Source: a virus. Taken from it: DNA of 31,101 nucleotides. A model generated the notes under the pieces. The model was not told the DNA's origin, made no database searches, and saw only the letters and a program-made list of their open reading frames with translations. Both the position numbers and the translations under genes were made by a program. Location of the stretch: positions 1-31,101 of IMG/VR virus record IMGVR_UViG_3300020473_000088; one strand, written 5' to 3'. Below, one piece after another: positions 1 through 7,844 of this stretch; within the stretch, counting starts at the first letter, position 1; every line of letters starts with the position of its first letter.

Positions 1-2884
1 AGGGTTTCGCGACAGTCGGCTTTATAAAGACAATTGAGGCCGCGTGATATCCAAAAAAGTTACCACCACCCTTGTTGAGCATTGATATAAAACCTTCGCC
101 GACAGACTGGAGGTTCATGGCAAGAGGAGCAGGATTGTAAACTGAGTCTGGATCTCTCATGGATTTTGTCTGCAAGATAGTTATGGGATTAGCAAATCCG
201 TTTATTAGAAACTGTGAGCCTGCAGATCTGAGAATTCTTCCGCCCACTGTTCCTCCGTTTATCCACTGCAAGGGTGTTCCAATTGCAGCCTGAAAGATTG
301 TCATCATAATGTCTTCAAATACCTGGTAGCCTGCGCCTCTTGGCTGTGTAGGATCAGGCTTGTCAAGAAAGGGTGTAACATTTGTATCTTTCTCACCTAT
401 TCCAAACAGTCTTGCAAGGTGAAACTTAGAATAATTGCTCTTGATAACATCACCAATTCTCAACCTTAAAATGGGGGAAGAGCCAAGGATCTGGCTAAAG
501 GGCTGGACGAACTTTCCTTCCTTTTCTCCCTCTACGGCAGTTCCTTTTGTCCACTGGGGATAGGCAAGAGTAACAAGCTTGTTTATCTTAAACCACATTT
601 CATCAAAATCATCTTGTGATGTCGCAACAACATAAAAGTCAAACGAGATAGCCCGAGACGTACTGTTATAGGTCTGAACTTTATCAATTCTGCCGTAACC
701 TCCCGTCTCTGTGTGATTTACTGTATAGCCATCTGTAAGCGTGGATAGAAAAGCATGAAAAGAAACTATTTCATTTGTACGCAAATCATGAAAATAAAAC
801 GGAACATACTCTGCGTCTAGTGCATTCTCCATTCTCTCAACGATATCACCGGGAATTCTTGCGTTTGAGCCCTCCATATTACCGTCTATGTAGGTTTTAT
901 TTGCAAGACTAGACATCAGCATTCCGCGAGTTGGGCTGGTGCCCTGGACGTTTGTTCCCATTCTAATCTGTGTCCTGAGAATATTTTTAGGAATCATGTA
1001 AATTGCAGGGACTGAGCTTCCTCGCCAAGCGAGAGACATATTTGTGAAACCCTCGCCGTCTCTGCTCTTCATCACTCGTGTGGCAGGTGTATTAGGAAAC
1101 TTATCTATAGGGAATGGACCAGTTCCGTCGACAGCCCGATTAGGGCTTATGACATCAGCGTCAGAAGGCTTGGTAAAATCTCCTGTGTTTCTCATAAAAG
1201 CAACATTGCCAATTGTTGCAAGTGCATTTAGAATGCCTACGATCTTGGATTGCCCGATAGTATCAAGCAGTGTTCCTATTGAATCTCCGCTAAAGCTTAT
1301 GTTAGACGAATCGACGAACAATTTTTCGAGTGTTGCTGTTGATCTTAAAATAGCTCGAGCAATGGTGAGATAGTAACCTGCTGACTGTGAAATATTCGGA
1401 TATGTTTTTATCTTCTCAAAATCTGTTGCTGATCCAAAAACTAGCTCTACACCTAAAGTGACACATTTGTCATAAGGCATCTCCGTATTAACAAAAAGCA
1501 AATTTCTAAGCAATCGAGATCTAGCAAGCCTGACCTTGGCATTTTCACCTTTATAGTATGGGCCTCTTCCTAAAAATATATGGTGAGAAGCAGTTGCAGA
1601 GAGAAGTGATGCTGACAGTGTGCTAATTGCTTTTCCCATGAGAACTATTGCTGCTGCAGCTTGTGCATTTATCAAGCCCGCAGATCTCGGACCAGAAAAA
1701 GGTGTCTCAGGTGTGTTCATTGAGCCAAATGAGAAATTTTCACCAGAGCCTGGGCTTACAAACTCTCCCTGCCCTGTGAGGCCATGATCTGGATTTCGCA
1801 GCGGGTTAGCGGATTGAGCAGAAGGCTGCATAGAGCGATTATTTATTAATACACCTGTAGACTTATCTGCATGACCTTCTGGGAATTCACTCTCTATATT
1901 GTTCTCTGCAGCTTGCAAGATCTTGCTTCTAAAACCAGCAGCTTCATCACTTGGATCAGATGAGTTATAATTGTATCCTGCTGCTTGAATCAAGAGAGAG
2001 AGGCCTAGTTGTTTTAGATTTTCAAAACGAACTTGATCTGCATCTTTATCAAACTTACCAAAATCTTGCTGAGAGCTTAGGCCAACTGTGCTGTCGAGTG
2101 TGCTTGTAGTTACTCCAGAGTTTTTCTCTATAAAAGCACTAGCTCCCGATGGATTGTTTCCTATTCCTGGGTGAAACTTGTTTTCACCTCTTAGAATTTT
2201 TGTCGCTGCTTGCGGCATTGCTCTATCACCTAGCAGCTCAGGATCGGTGCCCGGAAAAGTCTCACCTGTAGTGTTTGCCTCTCTACCTTCTATGCTTGAC
2301 AAGAGAAGATTTCCATCCGGACCGTTTGGGATGACAGTGCCATCCTCTAGAACAATGTCGGGACCTCGGCCAGGTCGACCGAGCTTATCGACTATCTGAG
2401 AAAGCTTTTGAGAAGGATTTGCCTCATCAAACTTTCCACTGTTAGAGTACTGTGAGAGAGTTGCACCGATGGTCTCACTTGGGTTTGTTACTGTAACAAA
2501 GACTCTAGGGTCGCCTACTACACCCATAGGGCCGGGAGAGTCGAGCTTTTCAACACCCTGGTTTTCTGCATATACGAGCGGATCTCCTCTGTTACTTGGC
2601 GCCGCATACTCGCTACCGTCTGCAACTCTAAACTGCATGTTAGCATGCTTTTGCCAGAAAGCAGCGTAAGACCCAAGGATTGCCTCGGGACTATCAAGAA
2701 GCGGCTTTTTCTCTAAGCCGATACGTATGTCACCGAGGTCATCGCCTTGGTCAAAGGTCGGAGCACCGTGAGCATCGGTCGAGCCATTCGTATTATCAAG
2801 AATATACCTTAGGTCATCAGGCTTCGCCGCAGAATCAACTCGACTTCTAAGAAAATCGCCTAGTCTTTCTTTGTAATCGGCCAT
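1..2884 (-). CDS. Large tail/baseplate virion structural protein (partial, 3' end outside window)
   Basis: An open frame runs from an ATG at 2884 to the window edge without a stop in the parts I translated, giving at least 961 residues; the C-terminus is missing. It begins MADYKERLGDFL and overlaps the end of the preceding 92-residue gene by 25 bases. Roughly residues 680-800 hold a beta-rich segment (YVPFYFHDLRTNEIVSFHAF, then SRAISFDFYVVA, then WFKINKLVTLAYPQW, then SPILRLRIGDVI). From memory, this resembles a segment of large structural proteins of T4-like marine phages and of baseplate/hub proteins in contractile tails: a 'force/displacement' beta fold followed by a YPxW-type motif. Its place after the tape measure gene fits a hub, wedge or tail-tip role. 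The exact role is inference; 'virion structural protein' is the safe name. Confidence 0.72.
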   Translation of the reverse strand, partial: MADYKERLGDFLRSRVDSAAKPDDLRYILDNTNGSTDAHGAPTFDQGDDLGDIRIGLEKKPLLDSPEAILGSYAAFWQKHANMQFRVADGSEYAAPSNRGDPLVYAENQGVEKLDSPGPMGVVGDPRVFVTVTNPSETIGATLSQYSNSGKFDEANPSQKLSQIVDKLGRPGRGPDIVLEDGTVIPNGPDGNLLLSSIEGREANTTGETFPGTDPELLGDRAMPQAATKILRGENKFHPGIGNNPSGASAFIEKNSGVTTSTLDSTVGLSSQQDFGKFDKDADQVRFENLKQLGLSLLIQAAGYNYNSSDPSDEAAGFRSKILQAAENNIESEFPEGHADKSTGVLINNRSMQPSAQSANPLRNPDHGLTGQGEFVSPGSGENFSFGSMNTPETPFSGPRSAGLINAQAAAAIVLMGKAISTLSASLLSATASHHIFLGRGPYYKGENAKVRLARSRLLRNLLFVNTEMPYDKCVTLGVELVFGSATDFEKIKTYPNISQSAGYYLTIARAILRSTATLEKLFVDSSNISFSGDSIGTLLDTIGQSKIVGILNALATIGNVAFMRNTGDFTKPSDADVISPNRAVDGTGPFPIDKFPNTPATRVMKSRDGEGFTNMSLAWRGSSVPAIYMIPKNILRTQIRMGTNVQGTSPTRGMLMSSLANKTYIDGNMEGSNARIPGDIVERMENALDAEYVPFYFHDLRTNEIVSFHAFLSTLTDGYTVNHTETGGYGRIDKVQTYNSTSRAISFDFYVVATSQDDFDEMWFKINKLVTLAYPQWTKGTAVEGEKEGKFVQPFSQILGSSPILRLRIGDVIKSNYSKFHLARLFGIGEKDTNVTPFLDKPDPTQPRGAGYQVFEDIMMTIFQAAIGTPLQWINGGTVGGRILRSAGSQFLINGFANPITILQTKSMRDPDSVYNPAPLAMNLQSVGEGFISMLNKGGGNFFGYHAASIVFIKPTVAKP

Positions 2885-3138
2885 AATGCCCCCTCTGCGC
2901 CTATATTGCCTTTGAACGCTGATCTATTTATAGAGTCACCGAGCTCATTAATAAGTATCTCTAAGTTCTCAGGCGTAGAAACTATGTCTTCAAATTTTTT
3001 ACAGACTGTCTCCATTTGCCTCGCAATATTTTCAATATATAGGATAAATTCTTCTTTTTCATCTTCGGAAACTGACTCTAGTATTTGCTTGTAATACTCT
3101 TCTTTTGTTAGATCTAATAAAAGATTATGCTTGCTCAT
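2860..3138 (-). CDS. Small acidic helical protein of unknown function (92 aa)
   Basis: The ATG at 3138 follows an AGGA ribosome binding site and lies 12 bases after the tape measure stop. The product is acidic and looks mostly alpha-helical, with a likely helical pair in the region EEYYKQILESVSEDEKEEF and a second helix around QMETVCKKFEDIV. No signal peptide, membrane segment or recognisable catalytic motif is visible. Its last 25 bases overlap the start of the next structural gene, which suggests translational coupling. Small proteins in this position, between tape measure and baseplate genes, are often assembly factors, but I do not recognise the family and assign no function. Confidence 0.75.
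   Translation of the reverse strand: MSKHNLLLDLTKEEYYKQILESVSEDEKEEFILYIENIARQMETVCKKFEDIVSTPENLEILINELGDSINRSAFKGNIGAEGALWPITKKD
2925..2932 (-). promoter_or_regulatory. T4-late-promoter-like octamer TATAAATA (weak candidate)
   Basis: On the minus strand this reads TATAAATA, the T4 late promoter core, and lies about 41 bases upstream of the ATG at 2884. It sits inside the coding sequence of the 92-residue gene. An all-AT octamer is expected roughly twice per strand by chance in a window of this size and composition, so the position is suggestive but not significant alone. Confidence 0.2.
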
Positions 3139-3150
3139 GTAAAATCCTGC

Positions 3151-6063
3151 TTATTCAGGCATGGGTTTTTCATTGCCTGCTCCATCCTGTGCTACAATCT
3201 TTCCATCGAGCATTCGGACTTCCAGTAGTTTTTTTGCAAAAACTTCCATTTCTGTCTGTCCTAACTGCATCTTTGGAAGATGAATAACTATCTTCTGCTG
3301 CTGAGACTTAACTGACTTAAGATCTCTAACACTCTTGCTGAGTGCATCGATAGAATTTGACATTGTCTTGCTGATATCTACGGTTACAGCAGAGCCTGTC
3401 TTGCCTGATCTTGAAGTCTTGCTCTTTGCCTTCTTGGCAATCTGATCTGCTTCATTTGCTGCAGCCATTGCACCCACATAGAACTCACTTCTTTTCTCAG
3501 CAAGCATTCTGTCTAGAGTATCACCGCTTTGCAAGGCTGCCATAGCCGCAGCGCTTGAAGCAAACTGCCCTTGCTTGACTATTGCCTTAATACGAGCTTC
3601 GCCCTCTTTTCCTCCAAAGAATTCATCTGCTGTAAGACCGGATGCCGCAAATGCCTCCTGGGTTGCCTTGAGATCTTCAAACTGCTTGTTCATCCCCTCA
3701 AGTCGCGAGAGATCTTTAGGACTCAGCTTCATTAGATCCATTACATCTATCCCACCGATACGCATAAGAGGCTTAAGGGCGTCCTGTGTTTTCTCAGTAA
3801 GATTTTCAAAGTAGTAACCAGAGCTTTCAAGCTGATCCTTGAGAGGCTTAAGATGTTTTGCTATCTCAGAATAATTTGCAAGAACATCTTCTGAGGTTCG
3901 TATATCTTTGAAATATGTCTCTCTAATTTTGTCGCCACTTTCCGATAAGTAATTTTCTACTGCCGTACCGCCGCCCTTAATGGCTTCGGCTAAACCTTCA
4001 GTCAGTGACTGGCTTCTTTTTCTCACATCAGAAGAACTTATCTCTGGTGTCATGGATTCTTTCCATTTTTGAGACCAGGCGTATGTCTCTCTGTCAGATG
4101 CTTTAAGGAAGGCGTTAAGCTCCTTTGTACTCTTCAGGGTGCCATCTTTAATCATCTTGGGCATAAGCGTTCTTAGTTCAACAATAGATGATAGATTGCT
4201 AGGATTAAACTCTTCGTTTATTGTCTTTCCGGCTGCCGCTGCTGCATGCGCAAAACCTTCGTAAAAAAATTCCCTGGCAAGCGGGCTCATAGACCCAGCC
4301 TTTCCCTCTCTTAGAGCATGCTTGATGTCTTCTGCAATACCTTCGAAGACCTTTCTCATCTCTGGTCTGAGAGATTCAAAGCCCTTTAAGAATGCCTTAC
4401 CTATAGGGTCTGAAAGCGTTGTAATTGTTTCAACGAGAGGTTTTATGCTTTTCTCGATATCCCCCTTGCTTAGAGCAGTCATTAAGCTATCTAAAGATTT
4501 ACTAACTTTTGCTATTTCAGCTGCAGCATTTCCTAGCTCTATGTCTTTTATACCTTCTAGCTTGTCTACGGCATCAGACATCGTAGTAAATGCCTTAGCT
4601 GGAGCAGTATTTGCGAGCTTCGCCATTTGTATGCTAGCAGAGGCTGCAGCGGGTGCTAATTTAACAGCAAGTGCCGCTGCTAGCCGCTCAGTAACAACCT
4701 CAGTGAGATCTTCACTGTGCGTCACGACTCTCTCTATGTCCTCTGTTAATCCCTCAAGTGCAGATGATGCACCTTTTGAGCCCTCAGCTGTGGCAGCCTC
4801 TAGAGCAGCAACGTCATCAACTATTGTAGGATTAAACAGTTGCTCAACAGCTTCGATTGACTGGAGGCCAGTATTTAGCATTAAGACACGTTTGTATGCT
4901 GCTGACATACCTCTGACATCTTTTCCAGTTGCCAGAAATTGTCTTCTAAGATAGAGTAGCATCTCACCCTGATCTTCATTTGCAAGATGCATCATTTTCA
5001 TAACATCAAGCTGGACACCAAATGCAGTGGTCAAGTTAGCAACATTGTTTGCTGCTTGATCAAAGCCCTGGAATGTTGAAGCAATACTTCCCAAGTCTCT
5101 AAAATCTAGGCCAAGTTTGACAAGCGATGCTGATGCCTTGGCAGCCTGAGCCTCTGTTATGTTTGCAAAGTTTCTACTATCCAAAATCAAACCGGCCATT
5201 TGCTCTGATATAACTTTGGCACCGATTCCGGTTTCTCGCTCCATGGTTTTCGAGAAATGTGCCATATTCTCTAGCATGTCATTTGACGCTTCACCTTGCC
5301 TAGCTAAGGTACGCTGAAGAATAGCAGACACATCTCTTGCATTTAGATCCATGGCCTTCCCTAATAGAACACCTTGTTTGATCTGGTCGTTGGTCATGTC
5401 TCCGAGAAGTTTATGAACAACTGTTCCAGCTTCTGCTAAAGCAGAAACGTATCCGTAATATTCATCAGGTGTTGAAAACACACCTCTGAGCGTGGTATTA
5501 AGCTCTGGTATAATCTCCTCAGAGTAATAGTCACTTATGGTTCTACCGGCTAGCTCAACTAGCCTAACTGCTGTCTGGTTAGCTTGATTGACAGCACCAA
5601 TAGCATTTCCACCAACAGCTCTCTGTATCTCAGCCTGCGCATTAATAAAGTCTTTTCCCAAGTCCTTTAGTATTCGACCAGCAGCATTGGCGACGTCTTT
5701 CATGCCTACAAGCATTTCCTGTCCGCCCTGCGTTGTATCAAGCGCAGTTATCTTAAGCTGTTCATAGAGAGCAGCGATACCACTAACGGAGCCACCCTGG
5801 ATCTTTAAAAGACCATCTATGTTTTTTGTACTTTGTCTGACAGACCTTTCAAAGTCAGAATTAGACTTAGCTGTAGACACACCCGCTTTTGCCAGCTGCT
5901 CCTTAATTTTACTGCCGGTCGATGCAATTTCATCAACGTTATCTTTCAATACCTGATTAATTGCATTTGTTAAGATAACCTGATCTTGCAGCAGACTATT
6001 TTGTGCCTTTAGATTTGCTAGAGCCTGTGCACTAAGATCACTTTGATTGGGTCCATTAGCCAT
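3151..6063 (-). CDS. Probable tail tape measure protein (970 aa)
   Basis: A 970-residue, largely alpha-helical protein starts with ATG at 6063, with AAAAGG upstream. It is rich in Ala, Leu, Lys, Ser and Gln. A helical N-terminal third (residues about 1-130) is followed by long helical stretches, and there is an Ala-rich hydrophobic segment near the middle (VTERLAAALAVKLAPAAASA). Length, helicity and position support a tape measure: it directly follows the gp26-like gene and its frameshift extension, the usual place for lambda G/GT-like chaperones upstream of the tape measure, and it precedes baseplate genes. T4 gp29 (590 aa) is the functional counterpart, but I see no clear motif match. At about 1.5 angstroms per residue the tail would be near 145 nm, which is a rule-of-thumb inference. 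Alternative: another long internal tail or baseplate protein. Confidence 0.68.
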   Translation of the reverse strand: MANGPNQSDLSAQALANLKAQNSLLQDQVILTNAINQVLKDNVDEIASTGSKIKEQLAKAGVSTAKSNSDFERSVRQSTKNIDGLLKIQGGSVSGIAALYEQLKITALDTTQGGQEMLVGMKDVANAAGRILKDLGKDFINAQAEIQRAVGGNAIGAVNQANQTAVRLVELAGRTISDYYSEEIIPELNTTLRGVFSTPDEYYGYVSALAEAGTVVHKLLGDMTNDQIKQGVLLGKAMDLNARDVSAILQRTLARQGEASNDMLENMAHFSKTMERETGIGAKVISEQMAGLILDSRNFANITEAQAAKASASLVKLGLDFRDLGSIASTFQGFDQAANNVANLTTAFGVQLDVMKMMHLANEDQGEMLLYLRRQFLATGKDVRGMSAAYKRVLMLNTGLQSIEAVEQLFNPTIVDDVAALEAATAEGSKGASSALEGLTEDIERVVTHSEDLTEVVTERLAAALAVKLAPAAASASIQMAKLANTAPAKAFTTMSDAVDKLEGIKDIELGNAAAEIAKVSKSLDSLMTALSKGDIEKSIKPLVETITTLSDPIGKAFLKGFESLRPEMRKVFEGIAEDIKHALREGKAGSMSPLAREFFYEGFAHAAAAAGKTINEEFNPSNLSSIVELRTLMPKMIKDGTLKSTKELNAFLKASDRETYAWSQKWKESMTPEISSSDVRKRSQSLTEGLAEAIKGGGTAVENYLSESGDKIRETYFKDIRTSEDVLANYSEIAKHLKPLKDQLESSGYYFENLTEKTQDALKPLMRIGGIDVMDLMKLSPKDLSRLEGMNKQFEDLKATQEAFAASGLTADEFFGGKEGEARIKAIVKQGQFASSAAAMAALQSGDTLDRMLAEKRSEFYVGAMAAANEADQIAKKAKSKTSRSGKTGSAVTVDISKTMSNSIDALSKSVRDLKSVKSQQQKIVIHLPKMQLGQTEMEVFAKKLLEVRMLDGKIVAQDGAGNEKPMPE

Positions 6064-6108
6064 GATTAATCATACCTTTTACAGTATAAGTATTATGCAG
6101 CTTAGAGA

Positions 6109-6345
6109 TCACTTAAATCTTCTTGCCCTAGACGTAATGCTGCTACCAATATCTTTAATGGGTTCGTCTACTGAGTCAGCAGAGAAGGCAGATTTTTGCA
6201 TCTCTATTTCTTTAATTACTCTATCTATAAACCAGGTTCTATACTGCAGTGGTAAATTTTGACAGTCAGTATATGTCATCCCAAGATGATATTGTAAAAT
6301 AAACGCTTGTTCGAGAAAGTTTTCTCTTGCGCTAGTCCCTAGGCC
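6109..6345 (-). CDS. +1-frame extension downstream of the gp26-like gene (candidate frameshift product, tail assembly chaperone-like)
   Basis: This frame is open from 6372 to a TGA at 6109-6111 and contains no ATG, GTG or TTG before an internal ATG at 6279 that lacks a good ribosome binding site. Read from the T7 run at 6346-6352 it adds 78 residues (GLGTSARENFLEQAFILQYH, then an LPLQYRTWFIDRVIKEIE helix, ending RARRFK). The segment before the ATG looks like real protein: helical, with an LP..YR.WFI.R pattern that I associate from memory with chaperone-like proteins next to gp26 in T4-like phages. The most economical reading is that it is made as a fusion to the gp26-like protein, as in lambda G/GT. 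Alternatives are independent initiation at 6279 (56 aa) or a homopolymer sequencing error. Confidence 0.6.
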   Translation of the reverse strand, partial: GLGTSARENFLEQAFILQYHLGMTYTDCQNLPLQYRTWFIDRVIKEIEMQKSAFSADSVDEPIKDIGSSITSRARRFK

Positions 6346-7186
6346 AAAAAAATTCGGCTCCCATTGGAAGGCCTACCTCCGAAGACTCACCACACTGACT
6401 GCAGTGAAGCCAAACATCCATGTTTATTCCTGGCTCATTCTGATCAATGTACGCCCGAAGCTTTCTTGAGTCTTGTGCGGGCATTCTTTCAACAAATTGA
6501 TTAATTTTATTCTGATCCTCTATGCCGCCAACAGACACAATAGATCTGGCAAGGCGGGAAGTGACAAGGCTCTCAGTTGCCATGTCAGGAAGCATTTTCT
6601 TCTTTCTCTCGGCAATAAGATTAAGTTCCTCTTCGTCTACACCGGTTAGAAATTTAAAATGAACCTCTTTCTTAGTTATAGGTAGCAGAAAAGAGAATCT
6701 ATTTTCACCAGGTGTAACAGGATCGATATTTAACCTCTTGATACTAAGCTCACCTAGGTCAAAAGATTCTTTAAGCTGAGCAGAGCAAGCGGGACAAGAG
6801 ACATCTGCTGAATAGGCAGAGCCGTAGCCTGTAATTCTCACGGCAACCATAAGAGCATTTCTATCACCTACAAGCATCTCTTTGACGTTGACACCGCCTC
6901 CGACGACACAGGATTGTAGAAGGTGTGTAATAACTGTCCCTTTCTTTATCAGAGCACGAGAAGTTAGAATGTCTTCTTCTTTTGCTGTCATTGCCTTTAT
7001 ATCAATTGAGCTCATATTTGATAAAGGGCTGTTCGACGGATACACCTTTCCCTCAGAGGGTAAAGGTACAGTCTCTATGGGCACTTCCCATCCGAAATCC
7101 TCTTCCATAACATTTTTTGAAGGTATTGCACTTTGCTTCAAGGCATTCCCTTGAAACACTTCGTTAGATCTTCTTTCCTGAGACAC
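6332..7186 (-). CDS. gp26: T4 gp26-family baseplate hub / tail assembly protein with two CxxC pairs
   Basis: The product resembles the T4 gp26 base plate family: a proline-rich N-terminus, then IDIKAMTAKEEDILTSRALI, a hallmark block of that family, and a C-terminus ending in FFWPRD. Two Cys pairs, CPAC near residue 135 and CSQC near residue 265, probably bind one zinc ion as a split ribbon; that is inference. An in-frame TTG exists at 7204, but the GTG at 7186 is preceded by AGAGGAG at ideal spacing, so I start there (284 aa; T4 gp26 is 208 aa). Gp26 helps assemble the baseplate hub in T4. Here the gene directly precedes a +1-frame extension and the tape measure gene, so it may act as a tail assembly chaperone. 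It is first after a terminator and behind a sigma70-like promoter. Confidence 0.8.
   Translation of the reverse strand: MSQERRSNEVFQGNALKQSAIPSKNVMEEDFGWEVPIETVPLPSEGKVYPSNSPLSNMSSIDIKAMTAKEEDILTSRALIKKGTVITHLLQSCVVGGGVNVKEMLVGDRNALMVAVRITGYGSAYSADVSCPACSAQLKESFDLGELSIKRLNIDPVTPGENRFSFLLPITKKEVHFKFLTGVDEEELNLIAERKKKMLPDMATESLVTSRLARSIVSVGGIEDQNKINQFVERMPAQDSRKLRAYIDQNEPGINMDVWLHCSQCGESSEVGLPMGAEFFWPRD
6346..6352 (-). promoter_or_regulatory. Candidate programmed +1 ribosomal frameshift site (T7 run)
   Basis: On the minus strand the gp26-like frame reads GAA TTT TTT TGG. Both TTT codons can re-pair with TTT after a +1 slip, entering the frame GGC CTA GGG that stays open for 78 codons. The zero frame reaches its TAG only four codons later. 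No stable downstream stem was obvious by eye. The fusion would be 358 residues against 284 unshifted. Confidence 0.5.
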
Positions 7187-7207
7187 GTTTTCTCCTCTTA
7201 CCAAAAA

Positions 7208-7236
7208 ATTCTAATTACATATTAGTGTGCTGTAAA
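7208..7236 (-). promoter_or_regulatory. Candidate sigma70-type promoter for the gp26-like/tape measure operon
   Basis: Minus strand: TTTACA (7236-7231), a 17-base spacer, then TAGAAT (7213-7208), each hexamer five of six to consensus. It lies directly downstream of the tube-gene terminator and about 20 bases before the GTG at 7186, so the leader would be only about 15 bases and would just contain the AGAGGAG ribosome binding site. Placement after a terminator supports it; the region is AT-rich, so chance is possible. Confidence 0.4.
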
Positions 7237-7238
7237 AT

Positions 7239-7265
7239 AAAAAAACGCCTCTTGCAAGGCGTTTT
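7239..7265 (-). terminator. Rho-independent terminator after the tail tube gene
   Basis: Minus strand: AAAACGCCT, a six-base loop TGCAAG, AGGCGTTTT, then further T residues, giving a run of seven T. The nine-base-pair stem is perfect. It lies about 28 bases past the tube gene stop. Because the stem starts with A4 and ends with T4 it could also work on the plus strand, but no plus-strand gene needs it. Confidence 0.9.
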
Positions 7266-7293
7266 AAGTAATTATTTTAAATTAAAATAAATA

Positions 7294-7785
7294 TTAGAAT
7301 TGCAATACACAGTTGTCATAACGAATAGTCATTGCGATAGTCATAGGCGACGACTCATCTTCATATGTAAGAGATTGATAATCTACAGAAGTAAGCTGCG
7401 CACCCTTCATATCCCACAATTCAACAACTGTTCCTACAGGATCCAAAAGCTTTATTTGACAATCTCTCTTATAGAAATCTGCGTAGCCTGATCTTCCTGA
7501 TACTGTTTCTTGGTGTGTACGAATCCACTCCATGACCTGCTGAGCACCAGAAGGGGCTATTGGATCGTAAAGTGTTATGTCCATAGTGTTGAAAGTCAAT
7601 CTTCCTGCTACATATCTTTTCGCGTTAATGAACGGTATCTCAAGTTGCTCAACAGCCATTGACGGGCGAGCTGCTGTCTTCATGAGAAAAGAGTCTACAC
7701 CTTCGATGGCAAATATCCACCTAAATACTCTTTTTGGCTCAAATTTATTAGGTAGCATCTCCTGAACTGATAATGTCTCTGCCAT
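7294..7785 (-). CDS. gp19: Tail tube protein (T4 gp19 family)
   Basis: The 163-residue product has the same length as T4 gp19 and matches the family in layout: an N-terminal segment (FRWIFAIEGVDSFLMKTAAR) leading into a beta-barrel core with ITLYDPIAPSGAQQVMEWI and a terminal strand MTIAMTIRYDNC. Gp19 forms stacked hexameric rings around the tape measure, making the rigid inner tube that the sheath drives through the host envelope. The ATG at 7785 is preceded by AGGAGA. It directly follows the second sheath gene, the usual sheath-tube order of contractile phages, and a strong terminator closes the unit. Tube protein is needed in high copy number, which fits a terminator-defined end of a late message. 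Confidence 0.92.
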   Translation of the reverse strand: MAETLSVQEMLPNKFEPKRVFRWIFAIEGVDSFLMKTAARPSMAVEQLEIPFINAKRYVAGRLTFNTMDITLYDPIAPSGAQQVMEWIRTHQETVSGRSGYADFYKRDCQIKLLDPVGTVVELWDMKGAQLTSVDYQSLTYEDESSPMTIAMTIRYDNCVLQF

Positions 7786-7844
7786 TTAAAAATCTCCTGA
7801 TTCTTTACTAAGTATGCCTTAGTTGTAGTTCTATTCCTTAATTT

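Noticed and set aside
4322-4954. A 210-residue plus-strand open frame inside the tape measure gene
   Set aside because: Antisense shadow: the minus-strand frame gives a coherent long helical protein, while this frame has Ser/Ala-rich low-complexity content, no ribosome binding site and no neighbour on its strand.
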